Notes: a model not told the origin generated them from the letters alone. Shown: positions 10,631 to 22,634, numbered from the stretch's first letter. The stretch: DNA of 64,000 nucleotides from Rhytidiadelphus loreus (GCA_947034895.1 OX344764.1:48341348-48405347), one strand, 5' to 3'. Made by a program: numbers and translations.

Positions 10631-12019
10631 AACATTGTATAACCCTATATCACCCAATATTCTTTATTGAAAGGTATGACAAGAATACTCCACTAAATCC
10701 TTCCATTGCAGATTTTATGGTCGAAGCCTTATTTTTTGCAATAAAAAAATCGTACCTACAATCCATTAGAAGGTATATGTTACTTATAAAGTGAACTTCA
10801 AAGTTCAATTCCTTGAATCCCCATAACTTTTGCAAAGTCTCAACAAATATGGTTCTACAAAAAGGCTAGTTGCCTTCACAATGTTGTTATTTTAAAGGTA
10901 TCCACTAAATTTATCGCAATTACTGCTCAATTCCGCAATAGATGTTGTTGCTAAGCAACATCTTTGTTTGCTTTTGCCAGAAACATGGATTGACATTCTG
11001 ACAAGGTATGCTAATGGTTGTAAAATAGGATCAAATTTGAAATCAGTAGTTGTGCCTTCCACTCGATTTGTCTTCCACCTTTGTCTTGTCAACTTTGTAT
11101 TCATATTGCAACATGTGTCCCCTTTGGATTGTGAAAGCCACTCCATCATTCCTCATTTCATCTAGGAAGTTCTTGATTTCAAGCGATTTGTGTAGGGGTA
11201 GTTGGGCATAGGTAAGGACTTCTTGGAAGGTCATTCTACGGCTCAACAATTTAAGTTCTATATGGATTCCAATGGATAGCCCTAAATATTTATATACAAA
11301 TAAAAATTGACTTCCAAAGCATAGAAGAAGAATTTGCTTGTGGTCGGAGACTGAGGACGGGCTTCCCAAAATGCCAAGCAATAGTCTACTACCTTTGGCT
11401 CCACAACATATGCGTTCACTCGTTGAAATCAAAAAGGATTTGAATGGTTTCATTGCACATTGGAGTATAATGGTAGACGACAAATGATTTGGAGATTTTA
11501 GGTGGAAGATTGGGCCTATAAAAATTTATTGGAAAAGTGTGAGATCTGCTCTCAATGCCTTTTTCTTGGTGCATGAGACATTACAAGATGGATTTGGGTT
11601 GACTTCTAGGATTATCCTTGAACCAGAAGACCAAATGTGGAAAGATGGTACATGGCGTGAAAAGTTTGTGTGGGATGCACCCTTTGTTGGACATAGGCGT
11701 TGTCGGGTAGAGAGGAGTACGCTTTGAGAATACATAGGGTATTTGGCTGCGACTGGGAATAGTCCGCTATGAAGCTCAGTCAAATCTTCTAATCTTCAAT
11801 CTTTTGTCTTTTGTCTTCAATTATTCCGTCTTCAAACTTGTCCCCATTGGCCTATCTTGTAGTGGCTCTATAGGGATAAGGGTAAAGGTGTGTGATAAGA
11901 AACAAAACTTTGGACGAGTAGAACGGGACAGCCAATTCATGATTTGGCCGTCCAAAAATTGGATCCTAAACCTCAAACCTACGGTGATCAAGAAACGCCT
12001 TTCACTAGTAGGAACCAGG
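10631..12019. other. Unassigned sequence with unsupported open frames
   Basis: The longest frame, 11043-11483 on the minus strand (146 codons), includes a plausible-looking C-terminal part (FQEVLTYAQLPLHKSLEIKN). On the plus strand, 11539-11727 reads through EDQMWKDGTWREKFVW. I recognise neither. Both could be relics of old mobile-element genes. There are no splice or promoter signals I would defend. Confidence 0.3.
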
Positions 12020-12159
12020 GTTGTTCGCTGCGACAGCGCGACACCGCGACAGACAGACGTCGCGCGACGTCACGAAAAGTCAAATTTACCTTTGACTTTT
12101 TATAAAATTACCCCCCTCCAGCTGGATGCCATGTGGCATCTACATGGCAAACTCAAGGG

Positions 12160-12240
12160 GCGCATACGGGTACTAGGCGACTGCATGTAGGGGCAACTGG
12201 AGGTAGGGGCGAGTGGAGGTAGGGGCGACCTCTTGTAGGA
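12160..12240 (+). repeat. Short GGGGCGA-type repeat block (left arm)
   Basis: GGTAGGGGCGA-like units occur about four times between the CG-rich left tip and the piggyBac-like arm. They are the reverse complement of the GTCGCCCC units at 13816-14450 and 18491-18720. Confidence 0.6.
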
Positions 12241-12254
12241 GTGATTTGTAGTGC

Positions 12255-13135
12255 AATTCAAAACTGCCACTTCTGCTGCAGTCATTCAAGAAAATAGAAA
12301 AAATATTTTTTGGAGAATCTAACCGTAAGATCTTGTACTTAAGTTGTCTAAGATCATGTGGTAAAAATTTCATAAAGTTTGGCCATATAGATTGGAAGAT
12401 ATTAGCATTCAAAGTTGGAAAAAAAAATTGAACTTTGGCTTGCAATTTCAGATGACTTTGACCACCATTTGTGGAAAAAAATTGCACTATAAACTCTAAA
12501 TTTTAAAAAATTATGTTGAAAAATTGAATTGAAAGTTTAAGCAAAAAATTTCAATAGAAACACACTTGATTTTCATTCTTTAAGAAATTGTTGAATAGAA
12601 GTTGGTCTATGATTGAATGAAAAACTAAATTGTTAATAGCTCTAAGTTGGAATTGAAACACAATAAGCACAATGGTGAGATTGTTCTAGTAGACAAACTT
12701 AACTATATTAAACAATTTTCAAAAAAGTTGTATAAATTGCATTCAAAAATATATCATATAAGATGTTTTTTCAAAAAATTGTTTAGATTGTCTAAAAGAC
12801 AAGATTGTCCATAATTTTTTCATTGCTAGTCAAAATGGAATGAATCAAAGCTTCACATGTAGACAAAAATATAATATTTGAGGGAAAAAAATTTAATATT
12901 AATTGACTTATTGTAATTCTTTTGTTGCTTGCTGACCTCTATTTTCAGCTTAGGGTGGCATAAATTTTGCTTTTGGACACCAATTGAAGAAAAAATTTAT
13001 ATTCTTACAAAGATGATGTACTCTTCTATCCTCCAAAAAAGTTCAAAAAATGAAAATGAAAATTGAGACTATATGCACCTACTTGAACTCTTTAAAGTCC
13101 TTCAAAAGGACTCAAGTTGGTCCTTTAGGGGTTAA
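12255..13135 (+). repeat. piggyBac-like MITE copy A (forward, left end lost)
   Basis: This aligns by eye with the complete copy at 24398-25295: CTGCCA(C/T)TTCTGCTG, AGATCTTGTA, TTTCAGATGACTTTGACC and GGTCCTTTAGGGGTTAA are in the same order. The right terminus with TTAA (13132-13135) is intact, while the left TTAA end is missing at the junction with the G-rich block. It forms the left arm of the 12-19 kb element. Confidence 0.7.
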
Positions 13136-13815
13136 AACTCAACTTTATTTTTGTACACTTTACACACATTAGTTTAGAAGCAAATAAATTAAAGTACATT
13201 GTTTGGAAAAAAATTACAAAATATTTGCACAAAAGAATTCAAATTCAAGATTCAATACATAGACCTTGGCACTTAGCGTTTTGAATATTTAATATTTTTT
13301 CTAAATGGCACATCATATAAAAAGTGGTTAATATATTTACTTTCCTTTTCAAAATTTAGAAGCATGAAATGTGACCTATGTTTTTATTTGTACTAACATA
13401 ATAACAACATACCCTATTACAAAACAGCAATGCGATAAACAACTTCAGGGGCTTTATCAACCATGAGTAGCTTTACCACCTATCTACATATTAGTTGCTT
13501 CTTTGAATCAGGTTCAATGACTATACCCAACTTCCTCACAAAGTACCTCATTACTAATGTGTTTTCAAATATTTCATTGTCATATTTGAGTAGTTGCGTG
13601 GATTAGTGTCTCTATAGTAGCACCTGCGGCCTTACTATAGGTAACTAAAATCAAAAGAGTCCTTTTATTAATGACTACATCGTCAAATATTTGTTTCTAC
13701 TAAGGATCTCTCATTAAAAAGCGTATAATCTCTGTCCTCACTTGTTGGTGACCAACTTTGAATTAGAAGCACATGTCATTATGTCACCATATGCTTAGTG
13801 ATGTCAATTTTAGTT
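13136..13815. other. AT-rich interior of the composite element
   Basis: There is no gene or repeat I can name between the left arm and the 162-bp satellite. Confidence 0.4.
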
Positions 13816-14450
13816 GCCCCTAGAAACCCCCAAACGGCCCATATTTGTCAATTTTTGGACAAAAGGAAGGCCATTCTTTCCACCTCCACCCGCACTCGCT
13901 CCTTACCCGAGGTCGCCCTTAAGCACTCGCCTTGACCCGCGTTCTCCTCCATGAGAGGTCGCCCAAGACCCGAAGTCGCCCCTAGAAACCCCCAAACGGC
14001 CCAAATTTGCCAATTTTTGGACAAAAGGAAGGTCATTATTTCCACCTCCACCCGCGGTCGCCCCTTACCCGAGGTCGCCCTTAAGCACTCGCCTTGACCC
14101 GCATTCTCCTCCATGAGAGGTCGCCCAAGACCCGAAGTCGCCCCTAGAACCCCCCAAACGGCCCAAATTTGCCAATTTTTGGACAAAAGGAAGGCCATTC
14201 TTTCCACCTCCACCCGCACTCGCCCCTTACCCGAGGTCGCCTTTAAGCACTCGCCCTGACCCGCGTTCTCCTCCATGAGAGGTCGCCCAAGACCCGAAGT
14301 CGCCCCTAGAACCCCCCAAATGGCCCAAATTTGTCAATTTTTGGACAAAAGGAGGGCCATTCTTTCCACCTCCACCCGCGGTCGCCCCTTACCCGAGGTC
14401 GCCCTTAAGCACTCGCCCTGACCCGCGTTCTCCTCCATGAGAGGTCCGGC
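13816..14450. repeat. GC-rich tandem satellite, 162-bp unit, about 3.9 copies
   Basis: Units begin with GCCCCTAGAA at 13816, 13978, 14140 and 14302, exactly 162 bp apart. The last is cut short at about 14450. Each carries several (A/G)GTCGCCC motifs. Because 162 is divisible by three, one minus-strand frame stays open (13848-14276, 142 codons). That frame is a by-product of the period, not a gene. The units are highly similar, so the array expanded or was homogenised recently. Confidence 0.9.
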
Positions 14451-14889
14451 AAGACTCAAAGTTACTTGAAAAACTCATTGGATTGCAATTTTTGGGTGAT
14501 GAAAGTAGAAATTGACAACTTCATTATAGTCAATTACTTTTGTTTTAGTTTGCTAGGTACATTAGTGGACGTACCTTGTTAGGTGAGCTAAGTAAATGGG
14601 CCTTGATGAGATCAGATTTCATAGCTTTGACACCTAATCTCATTTATTAGAAATGAAAGCTCTTCTAAAAATCTAGTTGCTTTGGATTCTCTATAGTACT
14701 ACTTGTATTTGATAATATCTTGTTTGATCTATTAATTAGCTCTAGTATATAAATTTTATGGTAAGATGTCATCTTCTATTGAACACTCAAGTTTTGCAAA
14801 TATGCAATTTTGTTAAATATATATCAATGGTTCATTTTCATTTATTCGGTTGGGATTATATGATATGAAATAAATCAAATAAGAAAGAT
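14451..14889. other. AT-rich spacer between two satellites
   Basis: I see no gene or named repeat here. Confidence 0.4.
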
Positions 14890-17560
14890 CATACATATCT
14901 CTCCATCTATTTTTTTGTATTTTAGAAATCATTTGATAAATTATATGCTTATAGAATGACTATTTGAGATTTGTTTAAATCCGTAGGGGAAATTTTCATT
15001 TAAATCTCTTCCCCATTAATTTAGAAGTGAATATGGTAAATAATTCATAAGTACAAAGATGTTTGGAGAATCAAGAAAATTAAATGGGGAAGGTATTGCA
15101 AATATTTTCATGCATTATTTTGTATTTTGAAATACACTTCATAAATTATAGACCCCTTTAGTAGGATAATTCGTTGAAATTTACATAAATTAAATCAAAA
15201 GGGGAAGTTTTCATTTAAATTCCTTCCCCACTAATTTTTTAAGTTAGAGATAAATGTGGTAAATAATTCATAAGTAGTTGAGTACAAAGAAGCTTGGAGA
15301 ATCAAGAAAATTAAATGGGGAAGGTATTGCAAATATCTTCATGCATTATTTTGTATCTTGAAAAACAATCTATAAATAATACACCCATAGGATAAGTCTT
15401 TGAGATTTGCATAAATCAAAAGGGGAAGTTTTAATTCAAATCTCTTCCTTCTAATTTTTAAGTTAGAGATAAATGTGGTAAATAATTCATAAGTAGTTGA
15501 GTACAAGGATGCTTGGAGAATCAAGAAAATTAAATGGGGAAGGTATTGCAAATATCTTCATGCATTATTTTGTATCTTGAAAAACAATTTATAAATAATA
15601 CACCCATAGGATAAGTCTTTGAGATTTGCATAAATCAAAAGGGGAAGTTTTAATTCAAATCTCTTCCTTCTAATTATTAAGTTAGAGATAAATGTGGTAA
15701 ATAATTCATAAGTAGTTGAGTACAAAGAAGCTTGGAGAATCAAGAAAATTAAATGGGGAAGGTATTGCAAATATCTTCATGCATTATTTTGTATCTTGAA
15801 AAACAATTTATAAATAATACACCCATAGGATAAGTCTTTGAGATTTGCATAAATCAAAAGGGGAAGTTTTAATTCAAATCTCTTCCTTCTAATTATTAAG
15901 TTAGAGATAAATGTGGTAAATAATTCATAAGTAGTTGAGTACAAAGAAGCTTGGAGAATCAAGAAAATTAAATGGGGAAGGTATTGCAAATATCTCCATT
16001 CATTATTTTGTATCTTGAAAAACAATTTATAAATAATACACCCATAGGATAAGTCTTTGAGATTTGCATAAATCAAAAGGGGAGGTTTTAATTCAAATCT
16101 CTTCCTTCTAATTATTAAGTTAGAGATAAATGTGATAAATAATTCATAAGTAGTTGAGTACAAAGAAGCTTGGAGAATCAAGAAAATTAAATGGGGAAGG
16201 TATTGCAAATATCTCCATTCATTATTTTGTATCTTGAAAAACAATTTATAAATAATACACCCATAGGATAAGTCTTTGAGATTTGCATAAATCAAAAGGG
16301 GAAGTTTTAATTCAAATCTCTTCCTTCTAATTATTAAGTTAGAGATAAATGTGGTAAATAATTCATAAGTAGTTGAGTACAAGGATGCTTGGAGAATCGA
16401 GAAAATTAAATGGGGAAGGTATTGCAAATATCTCCATTCATTATTTTGTATCTTGAAAAACAATTTATAAATAATACACCCATAGGATAAGTCTTTGAGA
16501 TTTGCATAAATCAAAAGGGGAAGTTTTAATTCAAATCTCTTCCTTCTAATTTTTAAGTTAGAGATAAATGTGATAAATAATTCATAAGTAGTTGAGTACA
16601 AAGAAGCTTGGAGAATCAAGAAAATTAAATGGGGAAGGTATTGCAAATATCTTCATGCATTATTTTGTATCTTGAAAAACAATTTATAAATAATACACCC
16701 ATAGGATAAGTCTTTGAGATTTGCATAAATCAAAAGGGGAAGTTTTAATTCAAATCTCTTCCTTCTAATTATTAAGTTAGAGATAAATGTGGTAAATAAT
16801 TCATAAGTAGTTGAGTACAAGGATGCTTGGAGAATCGAGAAAATTAAATGGGGAAGGTATTGCAAATATCTCCATTCATTATTTTGTATCTTGAAAAACA
16901 ATTTATAAATAATACACCCATAGGATAAGTCTTTGAGATTTGCATAAATCAAAAGGGGAAGTTTTAATTCAAATCTCTTCCTTCTAATTTTTAAGTTAGA
17001 GATAAATGTGGTAAATAATTCATAAGTAGTTGAGTACAAGGATGCTTGGAGAATCAAGAAAATTAAATGGTTAAGGTATTGCAAATATCTCCATTCATTA
17101 TTTTGTATTTTGAAATACATTTGATAAATAATACTCCCATAGGATGATTATTTGAGATTGCATATATTAAATCAAATGGAATAATTCTTATTTAAATCTC
17201 TTTCTTCTAATTTTTAAGCTTGAAATTAAAGTGGTAAATAATACATGAGTATGATGAATTGATGATACTTGGAAGATAGTGAAATTCAAAATGAAAAGCT
17301 CTTTCTAAAACCTACATTTTATTATTTTGTATTTTAAAATCTACTTCATAAATAATACCCTAGTAGGATGACTTTTAGAGATTTGCGTAATTCAAGAGGA
17401 GAAGCTCTAATTTAAATCTCTTTCGTCTATTTTTAAATTTTAGATGAAGGTGGTAAATTATACATAAGTATGATGATGCATAGAGAATAGAGAAAATCAA
17501 ATAGGAATGTTTTTATACAAATCTTCAGAGAGTGTTCAAATTTAAAATCCACTTGTTAAA
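14890..17560. repeat. AT-rich tandem satellite, 219-bp unit
   Basis: The regular core runs from about 15330 to 17120, with TGCATTATTTTGTAT-type starts every 219 bp (15339, 15558, 15777 and on to about 17091). Diverged units extend the array on both sides (about 14890-15330 and 17120-17560). Core units differ at few positions. The period equals 73 codons, so long minus-strand frames (for example 15777-16646) stay open. They repeat the same 73 residues and are not evidence of a protein. Confidence 0.92.
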
Positions 17561-17599
17561 TAATACACTGATAGGATGTTTATCTCTAAATTCTCATTG

Positions 17600-18478
17600 T
17601 CTTCACAAGGGGCAAATGGATTTTGGCCAAGTTCCTATATGGTCAAATTTTTATGAAAAGATAGGAAAAAAAAATTAGCTTTCTAGGAATGTAATTTTAA
17701 TTTTAATTGGTGCCTAGGAGCAAGAGTTATACAACAATTAGCTTTGATCTAAATTAAATCATTTGGATGAGCAAAAACAAATCTTGAAAAATTTGAATTA
17801 AAAATTAATTTTTTTTCTCATATATTTTATTTTATTTTCATATGGAAAGCTTTTATTCATTTCATTTGGATTTATGATATGAAGAGGTTGCCAAGAAGTT
17901 GTAGAGCATCTTGTTTTGCAAGCAATTATAATATTGATTTGTAAAATATAGGTATAGGATTTGTTTTTGAGTTCAATTTTCAGAAAAATTCAAAACAAAT
18001 AGGTCCACCAAATCAACATTGATTGTTAGAACAATCTCACTATTGGAATTCGTGAGTTTTAATTCCATCTTAGAGCTATTAATGATTTAGTTTTTCCCTC
18101 TACGATACCTTCTTCTACTAAATAAATTTTTAAATAATGAAAATTACATTATATTTTAAACTTTTATTTTTTCTATATTTTCAACTCAATTTTGAATGAT
18201 GAAAAAAAACTAAATTCAAGATCTAGAATTCAAACTATTTAAGATAAGAAGATTTGAAGTCTTAAACTAGTTTGCCATTGTGCCAAAAAAACACAATTTC
18301 TTCACTTTGAATGCATTTATCTTGCAATCTATGTGGTCAAAATGTCTGAAATTTTTTCCATGCATTCTCAAACTATTCTATTGCAAGATCCTATGGTAAC
18401 ATATGGAAAAAAATACCATTCTAAATTTTTTTTCTCTTTGCAATTTGCACAAAAATGGCAGTTTTGAGTGTTTTTTGA
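17600..18478 (-). repeat. piggyBac-like MITE copy A' (inverted right arm)
   Basis: Read on the minus strand this follows the same order as copy A. Plus-strand landmarks are TTGGTGCCTAGGAGCAAGAGTTAT (reverse of the 'cataacttttgctc' block), TTATCTTGCAATCTA, ATTGCAAGATCCTATGG and AAAATGGCAGTTTTG. It lacks a clear TTAA at either end. It makes the right arm of the composite element an inverted partner of the left. Confidence 0.6.
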
Positions 18479-18490
18479 CAATTGCAACAA

Positions 18491-18730
18491 GGAGGTCGCC
18501 CCCCTGGACCAGAAGTCGCCCCCTTGGACCAGAGGTCGCCCCTCTGGACCAGCAGTCGCCCCCTTGGACCAGAGGTCGCCCCCCTGGACCAGTAGTCGCC
18601 CCCTTGGACCAGAGGTCGCCCTAATTTTAGAACCCGTACTCGCCCCATTTGTACTTGCACGCGCCCCCATCCGCGGTCGCCCAAGGCTGAAGTACATGCG
18701 CCCCTACCCACAGTCGCCCAAGTTGGCTTT
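18491..18730. repeat. GC-rich minisatellite, 20-bp unit
   Basis: Units of GGACCAGAGGTCGCCCCCTT type repeat about seven times (18491-18630). Looser GTCGCCC-containing sequence follows to about 18720. It matches the octamer of the central satellite and, inverted, of the left arm. Overlapping frames on both strands (18368-18746) are compositional artefacts. Confidence 0.85.
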
Positions 18731-18907
18731 CCACGTCATTTTGTAAACCTTGCCACGTAGGCAAAATCTATTTACCGTGGGGTAAATTTTTTTACCCCTC
18801 CGCGACGCGATGTCAAGTAAACTCGACACTTGGTGACACGCAACACGCGACGTCAGACGTCATACACGATGCCTAAACCCAAAAATATGTCAGACAAGAC
18901 AACCAGG

Positions 18908-20951
18908 AACAACATAAAAGCTCAATCATGTGGGTGATCAATCCCATTTTTTGCCACAAACATAAAATGGGGTTATTATTGGATACCCACATAACCCGCA
19001 ACAATGTTTACAATGCAAAAATGAGAACAACAAGCCTTCAAAACCGGCTAGGAATAACAATAAAAACACAACGAGCCTCCAAAACCGGCTAGGAATAACA
19101 AGCCACAAACACAAATCTTCAATCTCCTTGTCTTCAAGTGTTGAATTCTTCAAATATCTTCAAACTCTCTTCAAATCTCCTTCAACTCCTATTCTTTGAT
19201 CGAACTTTGGCTTAGTGCTACAGATGCTTTACAAACTCAAATGAGATGTGTAATAGCTTTTTGAAAAGTTTACACAAATCCCTACTCCTCCTCCAAATCT
19301 CAACTCAAACCAACACTTTGTCCATCTTTTATGGCCATTCAGAGTTTCGGCCTCAAAGTTTGAAGGCAATAGACCCTCCTTCACTTCCACACTCACAATT
19401 TACTCATAAATACTCCAAATACATTTAATTATAGCTTCATAGAAAGCTCATAAAATTTCCTACATCTTTTCTAAGTTTCATTGCAAACTAAAAATCTGTC
19501 CGTCTTTTATGGTCGGTTGAAGTCTCTGCCCCTTCAATCGGGAGGCAGCAGACTTTCTTCCACTCAAACTAGCACAAATCTCAACTCACAACTTTAATTC
19601 AAGCAAAAGAGGACGTTTTGGAAAGACAACAACATGATTACAAACTCCACCAATTTTCATTTTAAATTTTGTAAAACTCCACACACCATAGACCTCCAAA
19701 CATTCGGGTCCTTCCAAACTACAACGAGAGAGAAGATGAATAGTGTCCACCTTTTCCTCTACCCTATCAACAACTCTTTACCACATAAGCAAGTGGACAT
19801 CAGCCCTTAACTTGCTCCTAAGACTAACTTGCAACTATTCTTTATCTTTAACTAAAAAGGAAAATCACTTCAAAGTCCATCTAGAAGGCAAACTACATCC
19901 ATATTTTCCTTTCACAACTATAACTATACAAATCATTTCTATAAAATACTTCAAACATGGATATCAACAGTAACATCAAACCAATGCCTATTAGAGGTAA
20001 GAAACTAGAATTTCAAGATAAACTTCACTCCATTTGCAAAAATTTGAGAATGCGTTTGATAATCGCAACGATAAATTCAACACGATCCGCCTTTGTTAAG
20101 GGATTGACCGGCCCCTCTAACCATCATTGGTGGCCATAACTTCCCTTGATTGGCTTGACCATACAATAGTATTGGTCGTCATTTAGACCCTCAAAACACC
20201 CTTCGAATGTCACTTCACAGCTATCGAGTTCAACACGTCCAACTTGTAACAAGATTACCAATGCACGAGCATCCCGCTGAAGGTTCCCATGCCATCACTG
20301 CTCAATACAAGGCTGCTTTGGCAGTCGAGAAGGCCCAGCTTCATCTTGTAGACGCACAAATGGCAATGGCAAATCCAGTGGCAGAAGCGGCTCATCCAGC
20401 AGTTGCAACAATGAAAGTTCAAATTCAGCCTCCGATTGAGGTTGTTCATCTTGAGACTAAAAAAAAATCCTTCAATTCGACATTCTAAATCAAAAGCGGA
20501 AAACAAATGACAATATCTCGATTTGATGCAGCTCTCATATGGATTCCTCTTCTTATACAGATGACTTACACCTCCACAAGAAGGCGTCACCTTGAAGCTA
20601 CACGAATAAAGTATAATAAGTATTTTTTTATACTATGTACGTATGTACAACACGACAACGTGACTACCCACGTCCTTTGTTTTGCATTGACTGTGATGTG
20701 TATGCAAGTTATTTTGTTGTGGTGTGTCATGTTGATGACGACCTAAAGTTGTTTGGGCTTGCAAAAGTGCTTACAAATCCAAATCTGGATCTGTGGCATG
20801 TTCATTTGATCCAAATTCAATATTGGACGCCTACTTCAGGTCGACACGTACATCAATTTGGATACATATGATGGATTAGACACAAAAAAAGGGAATATGT
20901 AGTGCAAGAATTGTGTATTACTTCTATGCTAGTCAAACATAGACTATATCA
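18908..20951. other. Unassigned sequence, target of the Ty1-copia insertion
   Basis: I recognise no gene. Frames at 20207-20488 and 20635-20871 (plus) look somewhat protein-like (the first is Ala/Val/Gln-rich, the second contains FCIDCDVYASYFVVVCHVDD) but match no family I know. They are split by stops. The same character of sequence continues after 23363, so an older degenerate gene may have been the insertion target. Confidence 0.3.
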
Positions 20952-21207
20952 TGTTGAAGATCATGTACATATTGTTGTAGACTATGTACATTCAGCCCTA
21001 GGAGTAGGGTTAGACTCTTAGTTAGACTTAGAGTCTCTTGGGTATTGCTTGTAGTCAAAGGCAGCCCATGGTGTTTAGTTATCCCATAATGTATGTGGAT
21101 AACTAGTGAAAGGCTTCTACCTTATGTTCAACCCACTCATGGGGTTTGGCATCTTCCTACCATCTAAGTAAAGCCTTTCTTCCATTGAATACTTTGTAAT
21201 CTCAATA
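20952..21207 (+). repeat. 5' LTR (256 bp)
   Basis: Starts TGTTGAAGATCATG and ends CTCAATA, directly before the primer-binding site. It appears identical to 23103-23358. It ends in TA rather than the usual CA, and the same bases end the other LTR, so the boundary is set by the shared sequence and by TATCA outside. Confidence 0.93.
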
Positions 21208-21222
21208 GGTTATGGGCCCACG
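21208..21222 (+). promoter_or_regulatory. Primer-binding site for a half initiator-tRNA-Met
   Basis: GGTTATGGGCCCACG immediately follows the 5' LTR. It is not complementary to the 3' CCA end of a tRNA. It is complementary to the anticodon-arm region of the plant-type initiator tRNA-Met (GUGGGCCCAUAACC, from my knowledge of that tRNA). The Drosophila copia element uses an internal half-tRNA in the same way. The match covers about 14 bases. A fragmented tRNA primer is therefore inferred. Confidence 0.75.
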
Positions 21223-22160
21223 CACTTGGAGTTGCGTTTGAGGGAGAAATTCAAATCATTTGGAGGAGATCTTGGAGCTTGGGGAGCAACTAGCCTTTTG
21301 TCACTTTGTCACCTACAAACCATATGGTGTAAGTCAAAAACAAAAACAAACTTTGGAGTGAATTTTTTTTTACAAAAGAAGGAAGTGTTTTGTTCTTTTC
21401 TTGGACTTTTGTTGGCTGGTTTGTGAGGTTTTGAGTACATTTTGGGTGTGAGTTTGCTCATGGTAGTAATCAGACCTAGTGAGGGCTGATTTGTGCTCCT
21501 ATTTTGAGTTTGTGCTTAGAGGTGTACATTGGGAGCCCATTGAGGCTGATTGTGCACTTGGGTGAATTGTGGATTGTGATTTGGCAAATTGCAATCTAGT
21601 GAGTGTCTTTTGTGAGCCTTGGAAGCATGTTTTGTTGCTTGAGGCATTTGCCATCCATTGAGGGTTGATTAGTGCCCTTGTGAGATTTGTGGAGCGAATT
21701 AGGGTCCTTTGGTGTTTTGGTGATCCAACTAGGGTTGTTGGAGACCATTGTTGTCCTTGTGGTGTGAATTGTGAGTAGTAGCTCCATCTAGGGCTGATTT
21801 GAAGGCTTGAGCTCCTTGGAGTGTGGAGGAGCATTGTGAGTTTGGGAGGAGCATTGGGAGGTGCATTTGGGAGAAGCATTGTGTGTTTGTTTGCTGATTT
21901 GAAGTAGCACTTGCCTATGATGTGCATGTGGTGATTTTGAGCTTCATTAGGGGTCTGAATTGGTGTTTTGAGGAGTCCTTGCACTTGTGAGGAGTGTTTG
22001 GTGGATCTTAGGGTGTGAAGGATCTTTGGAGGTGCTTGGAAGGGCTGATTGGTGTCATTTCAGCCCAATTGGCTTCCAAGTGCTTGTTTGGAGGCTGAAT
22101 TGAGTTTGTGAACTCTTGGAGACACTTGGGGTGCTGCCAACAAGTGGGAGGTGCTCCATC
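21223..22160 (+). other. Untranslated leader of the Ty1-copia element
   Basis: This leader of about 0.94 kb lies between the primer site and the gag ATG. It is G/T-rich with irregular repeats of GGGAGGAGCATT and TGATTTG type (about 21790-21880). I see no conserved open frame on the plus strand. The 161-codon minus-strand frame at 21499-21984 is Asn/Pro/Thr-rich and overlaps the same repeats, so I do not treat it as a gene. Packaging signals would be expected here but cannot be identified by eye. Confidence 0.5.
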
Positions 22161-22634
22161 ATGGCATCAAGTGGAGGAGAAGGTGTGCGCATCATTGACA
22201 AGTTCAATGGGGAGAACTTTGGCATGTGGAAGTTCAAGATGGAGATGATCCTTGCGGAGAAGGACTTGTGGGAGGTGGTGGATGGGAGTGAGGAGCCTCC
22301 AAGTGAAGATGTTGATCTAAAGACCAAGAAGGCGTTTGAGAGGAAGGAGAAGAAGGCCTTTGCTCTCATTGCCATCAACCTTGTGGACCGGCAAATTGCA
22401 CACATTCGCCATTGCAAGGGACCAGCCCAAGCATGGACCACCCTTTGCAACATCCATGAGACCAAGAGCCTCTCCAACATCCTCTTTCTTAGGTGGAAGT
22501 TCTTCACTAGCAAGATGCAAGAGGAGGATGACTTGGACTGCGGTCAAGAGGGTGATGAGGTACCTTCAAGGCACACTTGGGCTGAAGTTGCAACTTGGGG
22601 GTGCCAATGGGCTGAAGTTGCATGGCTTTTGTGA
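22161..22634 (+). pseudogene. gag: Truncated Ty1-copia gag
   Basis: Gag forms the virus-like particle in which a copia element reverse-transcribes its RNA. The start is placed at 22161 because MASSGGEGVRIIDKFNGEN matches the usual copia gag opening; an ATG at 22116 is in frame but leader-like. The sequence keeps the gag_pre-integrase-type core: NFGMWKFKMEMIL, LWEVVDG, AFALIAINLVD, AQAWTTLCNIHE and WKFFTSKMQE. After about residue 124 it joins RNase H DNA out of frame and stops at 22634. The zinc knuckle (CCHC) and the rest of gag are missing, so the product cannot bind RNA normally. Confidence 0.88.

Larger units (their letters stand above)
12020..18900. mobile_element. Composite 6.9-kb element with inverted arms and GTCGCCCC blocks
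   Basis: The left part (12020-13135) and right part (17600-18900) mirror each other. Each has a GC-rich outer end with GACGTC- and GCGACG-type sequence, then a block of GGGGCGAC repeats (read outward to inward), then a piggyBac-like repeat in opposite orientation. The same GTCGCCCC octamer fills the central 162-bp satellite. Direct 7-mers AACCAGG lie just outside both ends (12013-12019, 18901-18907) and may be the target duplication. No transposase was found. The superfamily is unknown, and the terminal repeats are weak (TTGT...GACA). Confidence 0.45.

Noticed and set aside
11043..11483. 146-codon minus-strand frame as a real gene
   Set aside because: No recognisable domain, no promoter or splice support, and a plus-strand frame overlaps it. 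Kept only as unassigned sequence.
12003..12016. CACTAGTAGGAACC as a possible CACTA element left end
   Set aside because: No matching CTAGTG end with a 3-bp duplication was found downstream at a sensible distance. The composite element limits fit better at 12020.
13848..14276. 142-codon minus-strand frame with repeated protein units
   Set aside because: It follows the 162-bp satellite exactly, so the open frame results from the repeat length.
15777..16646. 289-codon minus-strand open frame, the longest in the window
   Set aside because: It is four units of the 219-bp satellite read in one frame. The period is a multiple of three and every unit gives the same 73 residues. There is no domain, and it is interrupted where units differ.
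14890..17560. CRISPR-like repeat array
   Set aside because: Units are contiguous 219-bp repeats with no short repeat/spacer structure, in a eukaryotic context.
18368..18746. Several overlapping frames on both strands in GC-rich DNA
   Set aside because: All cover the 20-bp minisatellite. Open frames on both strands at once indicate composition, not coding.
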